From contig NZ_SRHZ01000051.1 in assembly GCF_004684085.1 (NCBI RefSeq), positions 104,112 through 168,111 on the forward strand: a stretch of DNA of 64,000 nucleotides. Reading direction: 5' to 3'. The DNA comes from Stenotrophomonas maltophilia (GTDB lineage: Bacteria; Pseudomonadota; Gammaproteobacteria; Xanthomonadales; Xanthomonadaceae). The notes beneath the pieces are model-generated. The model worked only from the letters and a program-made list of their open reading frames with translations. It had not been told where the DNA came from and did not search any database. Numbering within the stretch: position 1 is the stretch's first letter; each line of letters begins with the position of its first letter. Shown here one piece after another: positions 25,949 through 35,499 of this stretch. Position numbers and translations under genes: made by a program.

Positions 25949-26728
25949 ATGACCAACCCGCTGGAAGAACTACGCTGGATCAAGATGGATTATGCGGTCC
26001 ATGCAACCAATCAGATATTTGCGCTGGAGATGTATCGAAACGAGGTGGTGCGACCGTCCCTGCAAGCTCTGGAAGATCGTCTGGATCAACTTCAGCGAAG
26101 CACGGCCACCGAAGATGAGTTCGCTCACGACGACTTCGCAGCCCTTCACCACGCCACAATCGAAGGCTATCTGTTGACGACTCAGTCCATGTTCGAGCGC
26201 GGGCTCCGAGGGATGCTCGTGAAAGTTGCCGAACGGAACCAGGCAGACCTTGTCGACAAGGTCAAGAAAGCGCTGTGGGACACAGGGAAGAGCCATAGTA
26301 TCCAAGCGCATTTCCAAGCCCTTATGTCTGCACCCCTGGACCTGTTCGGCTGTAACGATGACCTGCTAATTCTTCAAAAGCTGAGCAACGCTTTGCGTCA
26401 CGGTGATGGCCGGTCGGCGGAGGAATTGCACAACCTCTGCCCATCCCTTTGGTGGAACTGGCTATCCCCTGGAACGTCGATCCAAGTTGGCAATCATGAA
26501 ATTCTTGTCCCTGATAGCGCTCCGCGTCACCCAAGCTTCGACCGAATCACGTTACCGGCCGAGCTGCTCGAACAAATGATGCAGGCCGTTCTGTGGTTCT
26601 GGCAGGATATCGAGTTCGTGCGCTGCAACTCATTCAAGAACAAGCACCCCTCTACCGTGCGGATGCTCGCCGAGATGCGCGCTGTTCGTTCTCTGCGCGA
26701 CCAGCAGCGTCATTGGTCAAGTTCTTGA
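25949..26728 (+). CDS. hypothetical helical protein with a possible HEPN-like motif
   Basis: ATG 25949 has AAGGA nearby upstream and starts a 259-residue soluble protein, mostly alpha-helical by composition. A central segment (LILQKLSNALRHGDGRSAEEL) resembles the basic loop of HEPN domains, where Arg and a following polar residue and His form an RNase site, and an earlier helix (GYLLTTQSMFERGLRGML) fits the first part of such domains. The match is by eye and weak. It is divergent from the H-NS-like gene. It could be an abortive-infection type protein or something unrelated. Confidence 0.65.
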   Translation: MTNPLEELRWIKMDYAVHATNQIFALEMYRNEVVRPSLQALEDRLDQLQRSTATEDEFAHDDFAALHHATIEGYLLTTQSMFERGLRGMLVKVAERNQADLVDKVKKALWDTGKSHSIQAHFQALMSAPLDLFGCNDDLLILQKLSNALRHGDGRSAEELHNLCPSLWWNWLSPGTSIQVGNHEILVPDSAPRHPSFDRITLPAELLEQMMQAVLWFWQDIEFVRCNSFKNKHPSTVRMLAEMRAVRSLRDQQRHWSSS

Positions 26729-27056
26729 TATTCGAGTGAATTCAATCTCGCTTCGGTGCGACAACTCACTTGCCGCGTGGGGAAAGTGAGCTGCTCCATG
26801 GTGAAATCGGCGCGGAAGCTGGCCTGAAGGCAGAGCTCGTAGAACTTCAGAACAACTGGGCCGAGCCACGGCTGGCGAGCACTAAATTGTGTTGCGGGAT
26901 GAGCAGTAGCTTGGCGCCTGCCGGCGGCTTCTGGGTCAGCGCGTCTCGGCCCACGCCGACCGCGACGAGCAGTGGGTCGGGGCATAGCAACACATTGAGG
27001 ATGCTCATGGGACGGTTACCGGCCAAAAACCGGAGGCTATCGCCCTTCAGCCTCAA
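26710..27056 (-). pseudogene. possible broken gene (MSILNV-LLCPD family)
   Basis: A minus-strand frame from 27056 (internal ATG 27008) reads MSILNVLLCPDPLLVAV ... AKLLLIPQHNLVLASRGSAQLF and then hits a stop near 26848. One frame over, plausible continuation follows at once: LKFYELCLQASFRADFTMEQLT. One missing base in GTTC(C)TGAAG would explain this. The pattern resembles small proteins with a proteasome-like (Ntn) fold, but that is only an impression. The end overlaps the 3' end of the convergent gene by 19 bp. It may be non-coding. Confidence 0.35.
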
Positions 27057-27242
27057 CTGTCGACTTCTCCTCTCACGTAGAACCCAATACTAGCTGAGAT
27101 GATAAAGAACCTACGGGACCACTACACCCTTTAGCATTGAACCAAGGGCCCCCGCCTCCTAATTGCCGTCGACCTAGGCAGCGAGTACTTGACAGCACCC
27201 GAAGGACTGATAATAAGAGCCACCCCACACGAGCGCACGTCA

Positions 27243-27422
27243 ATGAAAAATGGAGACTTTTGGATTAGAGCATTTGTAGCCGCACTAGCTCGACTTCCGG
27301 TCGAGGAAGCCAAACTAGAAGCGGACAGAGCCACCACGAAATGTAGAGAACACTTCAAAGCCGTAAGAAGCGATGAAGTTTCAAGTAAGGTAGTTCGATG
27401 GAAAGATCAAGAGCTTTTCTGA
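27243..27422 (+). CDS. small hypothetical protein
   Basis: A frame from ATG 27243 (or TTG 27189) encodes 59 (77) residues: MKNGDFWIRAFVAALARLPVEEAKLEADRA..., amphipathic and charged. No good ribosome site is visible and the frame stays open some way upstream, so it may be a fragment of a longer gene. The local DNA is AT-richer than the core genome. Confidence 0.4.
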   Translation: MKNGDFWIRAFVAALARLPVEEAKLEADRATTKCREHFKAVRSDEVSSKVVRWKDQELF

Positions 27423-27886
27423 ATTTGCCCCCTCAGCCTGTCCAACTCATCCTCGAACTGGGCCCTTACCACATCGAGAGTCTGAGCGACCGATAGCACG
27501 TTATTCAAGCCTGAATCGATGATCCAAAAGGACATGCCTAGTTGCTCGTTGTTATCGTATGGCTCCACCTGCGGCAAGCTATCATGCTTACTAACGCCCA
27601 TAATAGGCATCTTCCAGACGACCGCACGCGCAATTGCCAACATATCCGGATCACGAATCATACTCTTTGCTGACTCGACAGGAGCCCAACCATCTCTTTC
27701 GGAAATCGTCTTGACGGTGACCTCCTTTGGCAGCCGAGCAACCAACTCGCCTACGCTCTTGTGTCCCGTGGAAAGCCAAGAATCTGAAGGAGCGTAGAAC
27801 CTAAATTCCGAGCACGAGGAGTCTTTGGTGAAGTACACCAGTTGAACCACGATTACTTTTCTTCCGCCCAGATCAATCTCATTCAT
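27407..27886 (-). CDS. hypothetical protein
   Basis: The 159-residue product (MNEIDLGGRKVIVVQLVYFTKD...) starts at ATG 27886, with another in-frame start at 27898; GGGTAGAG lies between them. It has beta-rich N-terminal and helical C-terminal parts (VVRAQFEDELDRLRGQI). No family recognised. Base composition is lower in GC than the flanking core genome. Its 3' end overlaps the small plus-strand frame at 27243-27422 by 16 bp. Confidence 0.55.
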   Translation of the reverse strand: MNEIDLGGRKVIVVQLVYFTKDSSCSEFRFYAPSDSWLSTGHKSVGELVARLPKEVTVKTISERDGWAPVESAKSMIRDPDMLAIARAVVWKMPIMGVSKHDSLPQVEPYDNNEQLGMSFWIIDSGLNNVLSVAQTLDVVRAQFEDELDRLRGQIQKSS

Positions 27887-28124
27887 GGCTCTACCCATTT
27901 GTTAGGCGATAGACATACAGCATCCAATGTCACACAACGACAAGCTGGAGTTCACGCGTCGCAATGAAGGACCACGAATGGAGCACTCCTGACAGACTCT
28001 GCCGCATCTGAAAACAGCTGGTACTTCGTACAAATTCAACTGAGCCATCTTGCATTCCAATCCATGCTGGAATTGGAACAATTCAATGACACTAATCGCC
28101 CGGCCCCTTCCTGCCCAAAGGTTC
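27887..28124. other. intergenic stretch with a doubtful Cys-rich small frame
   Basis: A minus-strand frame 27902-28048 would encode 48 residues with six Cys (FRCGRVCQEC and CDIGCC). Its ribosome site is weak (GGAATG). It ends four bases before the next possible start at 27898. I do not regard it as established. Confidence 0.35.
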
Positions 28125-28382
28125 TCAGGCGTGCAATGTGTTTTCGAAAATGTCGGATTCCGGATCCGTCTCAATAGTTGTACTGCCGTCGGGCTGGACC
28201 GTCACGGTCACTGTGACCTCGGGAGATTCATGCTTGGCGAGATAAACCCCTGGCTTTCCTGGGACTGGTTTGAGGTCCTTAGGGGTGATCAGGATCCCAT
28301 GCATGATCGGATCTTCGCCCGCATCTTCGGAATCATCCCGATAAACAGGCACATCAATCTTTGCATCACCTTTGAGCATCAT
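28125..28382 (-). CDS. small acidic hypothetical protein
   Basis: The 85-residue product (MMLKGDAKIDVPVYRDD ... SPEVTVTVTVQPDG) is acidic and beta-rich, with no signal peptide. No family recognised. Support is only its coding-like composition and the lack of a competing frame. It lies about 290 bp downstream of the integrase gene on the same strand. Confidence 0.5.
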   Translation of the reverse strand: MMLKGDAKIDVPVYRDDSEDAGEDPIMHGILITPKDLKPVPGKPGVYLAKHESPEVTVTVTVQPDGSTTIETDPESDIFENTLHA

Positions 28383-28674
28383 TCGTCCCAGTTCATGGAT
28401 GTTGGTCTAGCGATTATCTGTTTTCTGACAGCCCCCGCATAGGGCGTGTTCATCACTAGGTTCCGGTTGAGGTCAGAGGCGCATTTGCGCCCTGTACTGA
28501 GTGAAGTGACATTGGACTATCAACAAAGCGACGATTTTGCCAATGGCGGCGGCCGGTTCTTAGTAGTGAAACGGCTTGAAAAAGCCACCCCACAGTATCA
28601 ACCCTACCACGGGCAAGCGTCCGTCGGAACGTGATATACGCAACGGTAACAAGTGTTTACGGATCCGACCAACA
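28383..28674. other. intergenic stretch between a small gene and the integrase 3' end
   Basis: About 290 bases of mixed composition. The plus-strand frame 28446-28634 (62 residues) has no ribosome site or recognisable product. I see nothing further. Confidence 0.45.
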
Positions 28675-30153
28675 TCACTTGGTCTTCCTTAGTTTGTAGC
28701 TCAACTTCTGCAGTCCAGGCGACAGCTCGCCAAGGCCGCTCAACTTCTCTCCTACCGTGAAGGCCCGGCTGTAGGTTGAATGGTGCTCATCGTCCAGTTC
28801 ATGCCCCACAATTTGCGCCCTAAGCTCGGAAACTACCCCTACCCCTTGCAGCTCCTGGATGAACGTCTTACGCAATGAGTGGAAGCCCCGCTTGGCGGGC
28901 TCCCAGTGCTTACCTACTTCACCAAGATGTCGGCTAAACGCCTTGGTAATCCAGTTCCCTTGCCCGTTGACAGCCGTCGCCTTGGCGGCCGGGAACAGCC
29001 TCGTTTCACCGGCCTTGCGCTTGCCGTCCACCCATTTCAGGAAGCCCATTTTGAGGAGTTCGGGATGGAGGGGCACCGTGCGAAGGCTGACCTCAGTTTT
29101 GACCTTTTGGTGTTCGCCCTCGTCGGAGACGCGGATGCACAGGATGCTGTCCTCCTCAAACACGTCCTTGATGAGGAGCTGACCGACTTCGGACGCTCTG
29201 GCACCGGTGTAGAGCCCAATGAGGGACGCCCAGCGGGCCGATTCAGAAAGTTTGGCCAGCGCCTCGGGCGCGAACAGAGCTTGGATCTGTTCCCTATCGT
29301 AGGCTTTGAAACCCAGCTTCTTCCGGGCGCGCTTCTCACGCTGAGAGTAGCTCACATGGCCGGAGGCCGGGTTATCGCCCCTCGGGTAATGACCGGAGGC
29401 CATGGCCCACTCGAAGAAGCCCCCCTTGCCCCCGATGTAGCTCTGCTTGTTAGTGAGGGTGGGCGTGGAGGCGCCCTTCTCGCGCATGTCCTGATACCAG
29501 CGGGCCAAATCCGAGCGCGTGATCGCGTGGACCTTGGCCTTTGCCCCCAAGAACGCCACCAACGCCTCGATCGCGGTCTTCTTGATCGTGTAGGTCTTGG
29601 GCAGCGTTGAGGGCTTGAGCGTCGCGAGGAAGGCGTCGCGCGCCTTTCCCAGAGTGATGGTCTCGATCGCCTGGGCTGGTGGCACTGCGGGTGCGCGCGC
29701 CACCTGCGGCCAGATCTCGCGAGCCGGTCCCCGGCGGGCTGCTTCAGGCTGCTGGAGCGTTGCCGCCATCGCTTCCAACTCCATGAGCTGCCGGTAGAGC
29801 TTCAAGTCCTTCGGACTATCGATCTGCCATTGCTCCGTGACCGTCCCATCCGTTGCCCGAGTCCGGTTCAACGTGAGCTCTCGAAGGTTCTCAGCGCTCG
29901 TCAAACGATCAATCAGAAGGTCAGCATCCGTTTTGCTGAGCTTGGCCACGCGTTGATCCTTCAACTGTGCGAAGAGTCGAGCATAGCCTGCACCCAGCAC
30001 GACCGCACGCACGTGGGCCTGGGCTAGATCTTTCGTTCGGAGGGTGCGTTTGATCAGCCGGCAGTCGAGCACGGCTTGAAGGTCAACAGGAACGCGCTGG
30101 ACGAAAGACCAGCGACCGGTCTCGGACCGACTCAAATGGTGAGGGATGCGCAT
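28675..30153 (-). CDS. tyrosine recombinase/integrase of the island
   Basis: The 492-residue product has an N-terminal DUF6538-like segment (HHLSRSETGRWSFVQRVPVDL), a SAM-like core-binding domain (about 168-265) and a C-terminal catalytic domain with Arg319 (TGARASE), HSLRKT (His425, Arg428), His451 (VGHELDD) and the nucleophile Tyr461 (HSTYSR). It cuts and rejoins att sites to insert or excise the element. The gene starts 85 bp from the 3' end of tRNA-Ser(UGA), the standard position for tRNA-targeting integrases, and all catalytic residues are present. Confidence 0.95.
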   Translation of the reverse strand: MRIPHHLSRSETGRWSFVQRVPVDLQAVLDCRLIKRTLRTKDLAQAHVRAVVLGAGYARLFAQLKDQRVAKLSKTDADLLIDRLTSAENLRELTLNRTRATDGTVTEQWQIDSPKDLKLYRQLMELEAMAATLQQPEAARRGPAREIWPQVARAPAVPPAQAIETITLGKARDAFLATLKPSTLPKTYTIKKTAIEALVAFLGAKAKVHAITRSDLARWYQDMREKGASTPTLTNKQSYIGGKGGFFEWAMASGHYPRGDNPASGHVSYSQREKRARKKLGFKAYDREQIQALFAPEALAKLSESARWASLIGLYTGARASEVGQLLIKDVFEEDSILCIRVSDEGEHQKVKTEVSLRTVPLHPELLKMGFLKWVDGKRKAGETRLFPAAKATAVNGQGNWITKAFSRHLGEVGKHWEPAKRGFHSLRKTFIQELQGVGVVSELRAQIVGHELDDEHHSTYSRAFTVGEKLSGLGELSPGLQKLSYKLRKTK

Positions 30154-30237
30154 GCGATTGTCGCCTCTGCATGCTTTCCGCCTACCAATCAGGACACATC
30201 AAAAATTCATATTTAGAATCAATGACATATGTGTGAT

Positions 30238-30327
30238 TGGCGGAGAGAGTGGGATTCGAACCCACGGAAGGTTTAACCCTTCGCCGGTTTTCAAGACCGG
30301 TGCCTTAAACCGCTCGGCCATCTCTCC
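30238..30327 (-). tRNA. tRNA-Ser (anticodon UGA)
   Basis: The minus strand reads GGAGAGATGGCCGAGCGGTT, then a CCGGT-CTTGAAA-ACCGG anticodon arm with TGA as anticodon, a long variable arm (CGAAGGGTTAAACCTTCCG) as in serine tRNAs, a GTGGG-TTCGAAT-CCCAC T-arm, the closing CTCTCC stem, discriminator G and encoded CCA. Its 3' end faces the integrase and is the probable integration site. Confidence 0.97.
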
Positions 30328-30451
30328 AATCGGGTCCCGGTCGCCCGGGCAGCGCCGTATTCTCGCACGTGAAGGGCATTTGCCCAAGACCACCCTTGCC
30401 CCCGCCCTTCGCATCCGGCACGGTGGGGTCTTCATTGCAATCGGAGCCACC

Positions 30452-31522
30452 ATGGCCCACCTCGACCTGGCCAACCTGCGCACCACCCTGCTGGACGACA
30501 CCCAGCTGGCCGCAGTGGCCCTGCACCGCACGTTCGCCGGGCACCTGCCGGTCAGCAGTGGGCATCTGGTGGTCTGCGATCCGCTGGTCCAGGCCGAGGC
30601 ACCCGCGCTGGCCGACTACACCGCTCCGATGGGTCGGCATCCAGTGGAGATCATCGTGCACAGCGGCCGACCAGCGCTGGCCGTGGTCTGGTTCAAGCCG
30701 CGAGAAGCCCTCACTGCGACCGCCCTGCATTGGCAGATGGCGCGCTGGACCACGCAGGACCTGACCGGCCTGGATGAGGACAGCTTCATTGGCTACCCGG
30801 TCGACGCCGGCATCGGTTGTTTCATGGACACCGACACCCAGAAGGCGCTGCTGATGCTGATCGAACAGGCCGATGGCGACGAAGACAGCGAATGGTCGGA
30901 TGCACTGATTGACCACGATGGCCTGGATGAAGGTGCCGAATATCGCCCCTGGGGCGAGGACTCGCCGCACGGCCTTGTGGTGTTCACCAGCGGCTGGGGC
31001 GACGGCGTCTATCCCAGCTACTGGGCGCTGGATACGTCCGGCATCCCGGTCGCCCTGGTCACCGATTTCCTGTGCATCCAGGGCAGCGATGGGCGCGACG
31101 AGCGCGAGATTGCCGACCAGGCCTATCGCGAAAGCCTTCCACCCGAAGAAGCTGAAGCGCTGGCACGGCTGGTAGCAGCCGTGGAACGCGATGATGCGGG
31201 GGCGCTGCACGCCCTGCTTAAGGACGCGCCACAGCGCGCCAACCAGATCGAACCCGGCTGCGGCGGCACGGCACTGCTCGAGGCGATCCGCCTGGACCGT
31301 CCGCAGGCATTGCGGGTGCTGTTGCAGGGAGGTGCATTGCCGGCAATGCCCGAGCGCCTACACATGAGCAAGGTCACCAGCTATCTGGACTACGCGCGTT
31401 TCCTGAAGAAGCCGCGCAGTGCGGAACTGATGGCAGTTCTCGAAGCACCGATCATTGCCGAGTCCACCGTTGCCGCACAACCGCGGCGCAGCTTCTGGGA
31501 CCGGCTGTTGGGCCGGAAGTGA
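30452..31522 (+). CDS. DUF4241-domain protein with ankyrin-like C-terminus
   Basis: The start at 30452 avoids reading through the tRNA, which a longer frame would do. The 356-residue product has a DUF4241 domain (about 1-215) including the conserved GDGVYPSYWALDTSGIPVALVTDF, then a charged linker and an ankyrin-like repeat (LVAAVERDDAGALHALLK ... TALLEAIRLDRPQALRVLLQGG). DUF4241 proteins have no known biochemical role; some are immunity proteins of polymorphic toxin systems. No toxin gene is adjacent. It is the first core-genome gene right of the tRNA. Confidence 0.85.
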   Translation: MAHLDLANLRTTLLDDTQLAAVALHRTFAGHLPVSSGHLVVCDPLVQAEAPALADYTAPMGRHPVEIIVHSGRPALAVVWFKPREALTATALHWQMARWTTQDLTGLDEDSFIGYPVDAGIGCFMDTDTQKALLMLIEQADGDEDSEWSDALIDHDGLDEGAEYRPWGEDSPHGLVVFTSGWGDGVYPSYWALDTSGIPVALVTDFLCIQGSDGRDEREIADQAYRESLPPEEAEALARLVAAVERDDAGALHALLKDAPQRANQIEPGCGGTALLEAIRLDRPQALRVLLQGGALPAMPERLHMSKVTSYLDYARFLKKPRSAELMAVLEAPIIAESTVAAQPRRSFWDRLLGRK

Positions 31523-31543
31523 TCGGAGCCCGGAAACAGCAAC

Positions 31544-31567
31544 GCCGGGCATGGCCCGGCGCTACCG
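31544..31567. repeat. REP-like palindrome (GCCGGGCATGGCCCGGC type)
   Basis: GCCGGGCATGGCCCGGC followed by GCTACC, between two convergent genes. The same unit recurs at 34075-34101, 36976-36999, 37015-37038 and 40959-40982. Confidence 0.8.
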
Positions 31568-31603
31568 TTTCATGGATCGGCATTGTCGTTGAGGCGGCTG
31601 GCC

Positions 31604-32596
31604 TCAGCCCGCATCCACTGCCAACGCGCCCAGCGCACTGGCCTTGATCCGCTCTTTCGCCTTTTCACAGGCGCCACCGCAATCCAGGCGCGAGGCCTCC
31701 AGCTGCGGCGGCAGGTGCTCGGCCAGGAAGTCGATGAACACGCGCACCGCCGGCAGCAGGCCGCGGCGCGAGGCGAACACGGCGTGGCACACGCCCTGCG
31801 GCAGCGACCAGTCCGGCAGCACCACTTCCAGCTCGCCGTTGCGCACGGCATCGGCGCACACGGTTTCCGGCAGCATGGTGATGCCGAAACCGTCCTTCAC
31901 CATGCTCTGCAGCAGCGGGAAGTCGAAGCCGGCCACGCGCGGCTGCAGGTCGACCCGGCGCACTTCGCCTTCCGGGCCGTGCAGCTCCCAGCGCTGGCGG
32001 GCTTCGTCTTCGCTGATGCTGAGGGTGACGTGCTGGGTCAGCTCTTCCGGGTCCTTCGGCCGGCCGGCGCGGTCCAGGTACTTCGGGCTGGCCACCAGCA
32101 GTTCCTGCACCTGGCCGAAGCTGCGCATCACCAGACTGCCATCGTCATCCAGCCGCGAACGCACGCGCAGGGCGACGTCGTAGCCTTCGTTGATGATGTC
32201 CACGCGGCGGTTGCTGATGTTCAGCTGCAGGCGCACCTTCGGGTACTGCTCGAGGAACTTGGGCAGCAGCTTGGGCAGCTGCATCTGTGCCAGCGACACC
32301 GGCACGCTCGCACGCACCAAGCCGCGTGGCTCGGCGCTGAGGCGATCCACCACTTCGCGCGCGGCCTGTGCCTCGGCCAGCATGGTCTGCGCATGGCGGT
32401 GCACGCTGGTGCCAACGTCGGTCACCGCAAAGCGGCGCGTGGAGCGCTGCAGCAGGCGCACGCCCAGGTCGGTTTCCAGCTGGCTGATGCGGCGGCTCAA
32501 GCGCGACTTGGGGATGCCCAGTGCGCGTTCGGCGGCGGCGAATCCACCGTGGTCGACCACCATCGCGAAGTAGTACAGATCATTCAGGTCATGCAT
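31604..32596 (-). CDS. LysR-family transcriptional regulator
   Basis: The start at 32596 (MHDLNDLYYFAMVVD) fits the family's N-terminus better than the upstream in-frame 32638; 330 residues. The winged helix-turn-helix is at about 3-62 (FAAAERALGIPKSRLSRRISQLETDLGVRLLQRSTR), then a LysR substrate-binding domain. It is divergent from the azoreductase gene with a 126 bp gap, so it probably controls that gene in response to a quinone- or azo-type effector, as seen for related divergent pairs. Its C-terminus has an extra Cys-containing tail (LDCGGACEKAKERI). Confidence 0.93.
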   Translation of the reverse strand: MHDLNDLYYFAMVVDHGGFAAAERALGIPKSRLSRRISQLETDLGVRLLQRSTRRFAVTDVGTSVHRHAQTMLAEAQAAREVVDRLSAEPRGLVRASVPVSLAQMQLPKLLPKFLEQYPKVRLQLNISNRRVDIINEGYDVALRVRSRLDDDGSLVMRSFGQVQELLVASPKYLDRAGRPKDPEELTQHVTLSISEDEARQRWELHGPEGEVRRVDLQPRVAGFDFPLLQSMVKDGFGITMLPETVCADAVRNGELEVVLPDWSLPQGVCHAVFASRRGLLPAVRVFIDFLAEHLPPQLEASRLDCGGACEKAKERIKASALGALAVDAG

Positions 32597-32722
32597 GCCC
32601 GAGTTCCATTTGTAGAACAATACGTGGCATTCAACCACCTTTATCCCGTCGATGCAACAACCTATCGTTCTCTCCGTCGGCGGGGCTTACCCGCCCCTCC
32701 CTCCCAGAACATAGGTACTGCC

Positions 32723-33310
32723 ATGAAGCTTCTGCACATCGACGCCAGCGTGCTTGGCGACAACTCCGTCTCCCGCCACCTGACCGCCGCCGTGGTGGCC
32801 CAGTTCGCGCAGCAGATCGACGGCCTGCAGGTTGATTATCGCGATCTTGACGCCAATCCGGTACCGCATCTGCGCAGCGGATCGCTTGCCAGGACCGACG
32901 CTGCCGAAGCCGCCGATGCTGAACAGGTGCTCGAGCAGTTCCTGGCGGCCGACATCGTGGTGATCGGCGCGCCGATGTACAACTTCAGCATTCCGTCCAC
33001 CCTGAAGGCCTGGATCGACCGCGTGGCCGTGGCTGGGCGCACCTTCAAGTACACCGAGAACGGCCCGATTGGCCTGGCCGGTGGCAAGCGGGTGATCATC
33101 GCCAGCAGCCGTGGCGGCATCTACACCGACTCGCCGGCGGACTTCCAGGAGCCGTTCCTGCGCCAGACGTTTGCCTTCTGGGGCATCAACGATGTCGAGT
33201 TCGTACGCGCCGAAGGCATCGCCTACTCGCCGCAGCACCGCGAGGACGCCATTGCCGGCGCACTGGCTGCGCTGCCGTCGCACGAAACCACCGAAGCCGT
33301 GGCTGCATAA
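32723..33310 (+). CDS. azoR: FMN-dependent NADH-azoreductase
   Basis: The 195-residue product matches the AzoR family length and motifs: MKLLHIDASVLGDNSVSRHL at the N-terminus, the FMN-contacting PMYNFSIPSTLKAWIDRV (about 94-111) and a SSRGG loop (about 132-136). It reduces azo compounds and quinones with NADH using a tightly bound FMN in a homodimer. It is divergent from the LysR gene and followed by a strong terminator. Confidence 0.93.
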   Translation: MKLLHIDASVLGDNSVSRHLTAAVVAQFAQQIDGLQVDYRDLDANPVPHLRSGSLARTDAAEAADAEQVLEQFLAADIVVIGAPMYNFSIPSTLKAWIDRVAVAGRTFKYTENGPIGLAGGKRVIIASSRGGIYTDSPADFQEPFLRQTFAFWGINDVEFVRAEGIAYSPQHREDAIAGALAALPSHETTEAVAA

Positions 33311-33394
33311 GCGTTCCAGCGTTCGGCGCCCCTCTCTCCTCGTCTGGGCGCTGAACGCGGGCCGGGATCCCCTCCCCCATCCCGGCCCACCCTG

Positions 33395-33423
33395 GCGGCC
33401 CCGCTTTGCGGGGCCGCTTTTTC
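33395..33423 (+). terminator. rho-independent terminator of azoR
   Basis: GCGGCCCCGC-TTTG-CGGGGCCGC followed by TTTTT, 85 bases after the azoR stop. Confidence 0.92.
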
Positions 33424-33446
33424 GTGTCTGGCCAAGGAGCGCCATT

Positions 33447-33559
33447 CACGCATGGCGTGGATCTACCGAAGCACATGCAGTAGATCCACGCCATGCGTGG
33501 ATGCAGCGCCATGCAGAACTCACAGTAGATCCACGCCATGCGTGGATGCAGCGCCATGC
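33447..33559. repeat. SMAG-type palindromes, one inverted and two direct copies
   Basis: Copies of GTAGATCCACGCCATGCGTGGAT lie at 33447-33466 (inverted), 33480-33502 and 33525-33547. The last two are followed by the same GCAGCGCCATGCA, so the array includes a 45-bp tandem duplication. The unit matches the GTAG-headed extragenic palindromes known from Stenotrophomonas. Confidence 0.9.
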
Positions 33560-33589
33560 ATAACACTCATCGGAACGTTAGGCTGAGTC

Positions 33590-33940
33590 ATGAACTACAT
33601 CGTGACCACTGCGCACCGCAGCGAATTTCCGCACCCGATCACCCTGCGCCAAGGCCAGGCACTGGTGGTGGGCGAACGCTATGAAGGCCCCGAGGGCTGG
33701 GAAGACTGGTTCCTGTGCGAGGCCGAAGGGCAGCAGCCCGGATTCGTACCGGCGCCTGTGATCGGTCGCGACGCGCAGGGTGGCGCATTTGCCACGGAAG
33801 ATTACGTCGCGCGGGAACTGGATGTTGATCCCGGGCAGGTGCTGCGCGGGCAGCGCACGCTCAATGGCTGGGCGTGGTGCGTGCCGGAGACCGGCGACCC
33901 GGGATGGGTGCCGTTGGAGAAGCTGCGGGTTGTGGGTTGA
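33590..33940 (+). CDS. SH3-like domain protein
   Basis: The 116-residue cytoplasmic protein has two tandem SH3-like halves: ITLRQGQALVVGERYEGPEGWEDWFLC ... GFVPAPVI (about 18-58) and the second ending GWVPLEKLRV (about 104-113). The role is unknown; such small proteins are common as ligand-binding modules. It lies between two repeat clusters and seems to be a single-gene unit. Confidence 0.8.
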   Translation: MNYIVTTAHRSEFPHPITLRQGQALVVGERYEGPEGWEDWFLCEAEGQQPGFVPAPVIGRDAQGGAFATEDYVARELDVDPGQVLRGQRTLNGWAWCVPETGDPGWVPLEKLRVVG

Positions 33941-33951
33941 TGGATTGCACT

Positions 33952-34101
33952 ATCCACGCATGGCGTGGATCTACTGCAGGGCCCTGAGCCCCCAATACAT
34001 GTATGCGGTGCCGCATCGGTAGATCCGCGCCATGCGTGGATGGGGTGCCAGCATGGCCGGCCGCCTGCGGGAAGCCGCCGGGCATGGCCCGGCGCTACCG
34101 G
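33952..34101. repeat. SMAG-type inverted pair plus REP-like unit
   Basis: A facing pair at 33952-33976 and 34019-34042 (the second with CCGCGCC in place of CCACGCC), then the GCCGGGCATGGCCCGGC unit at 34075-34101. They lie between the convergent SH3-like gene and serS and may act as a bidirectional end of transcription. Confidence 0.85.
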
Positions 34102-34105
34102 TTGA

Positions 34106-35428
<1,323 letters not shown>

Positions 35429-35499
35429 TTATACGGATTTCTGCCGCCCGGTTCATTCCTGCCGTGGCAGAATCGAGTCATTCCGTACTGGTCTGGTCC

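Noticed and set aside
30241..30270. Search for a second att copy of the tRNA-Ser 3' end
   Set aside because: By eye I found no other copy of the GGGATTCGAACCCAC region in the window, so no attR was annotated.
31583..32690. Plus-strand upstream extension of azoR to 31583
   Set aside because: The first 380 codons are opposite the LysR gene; the AzoR N-terminus begins at 32723.
33447..33559. Short repeated units that could suggest a CRISPR array
   Set aside because: The units are palindromic extragenic elements in mixed orientation with irregular spacing, found all over the right half of the window; no cas genes are present.
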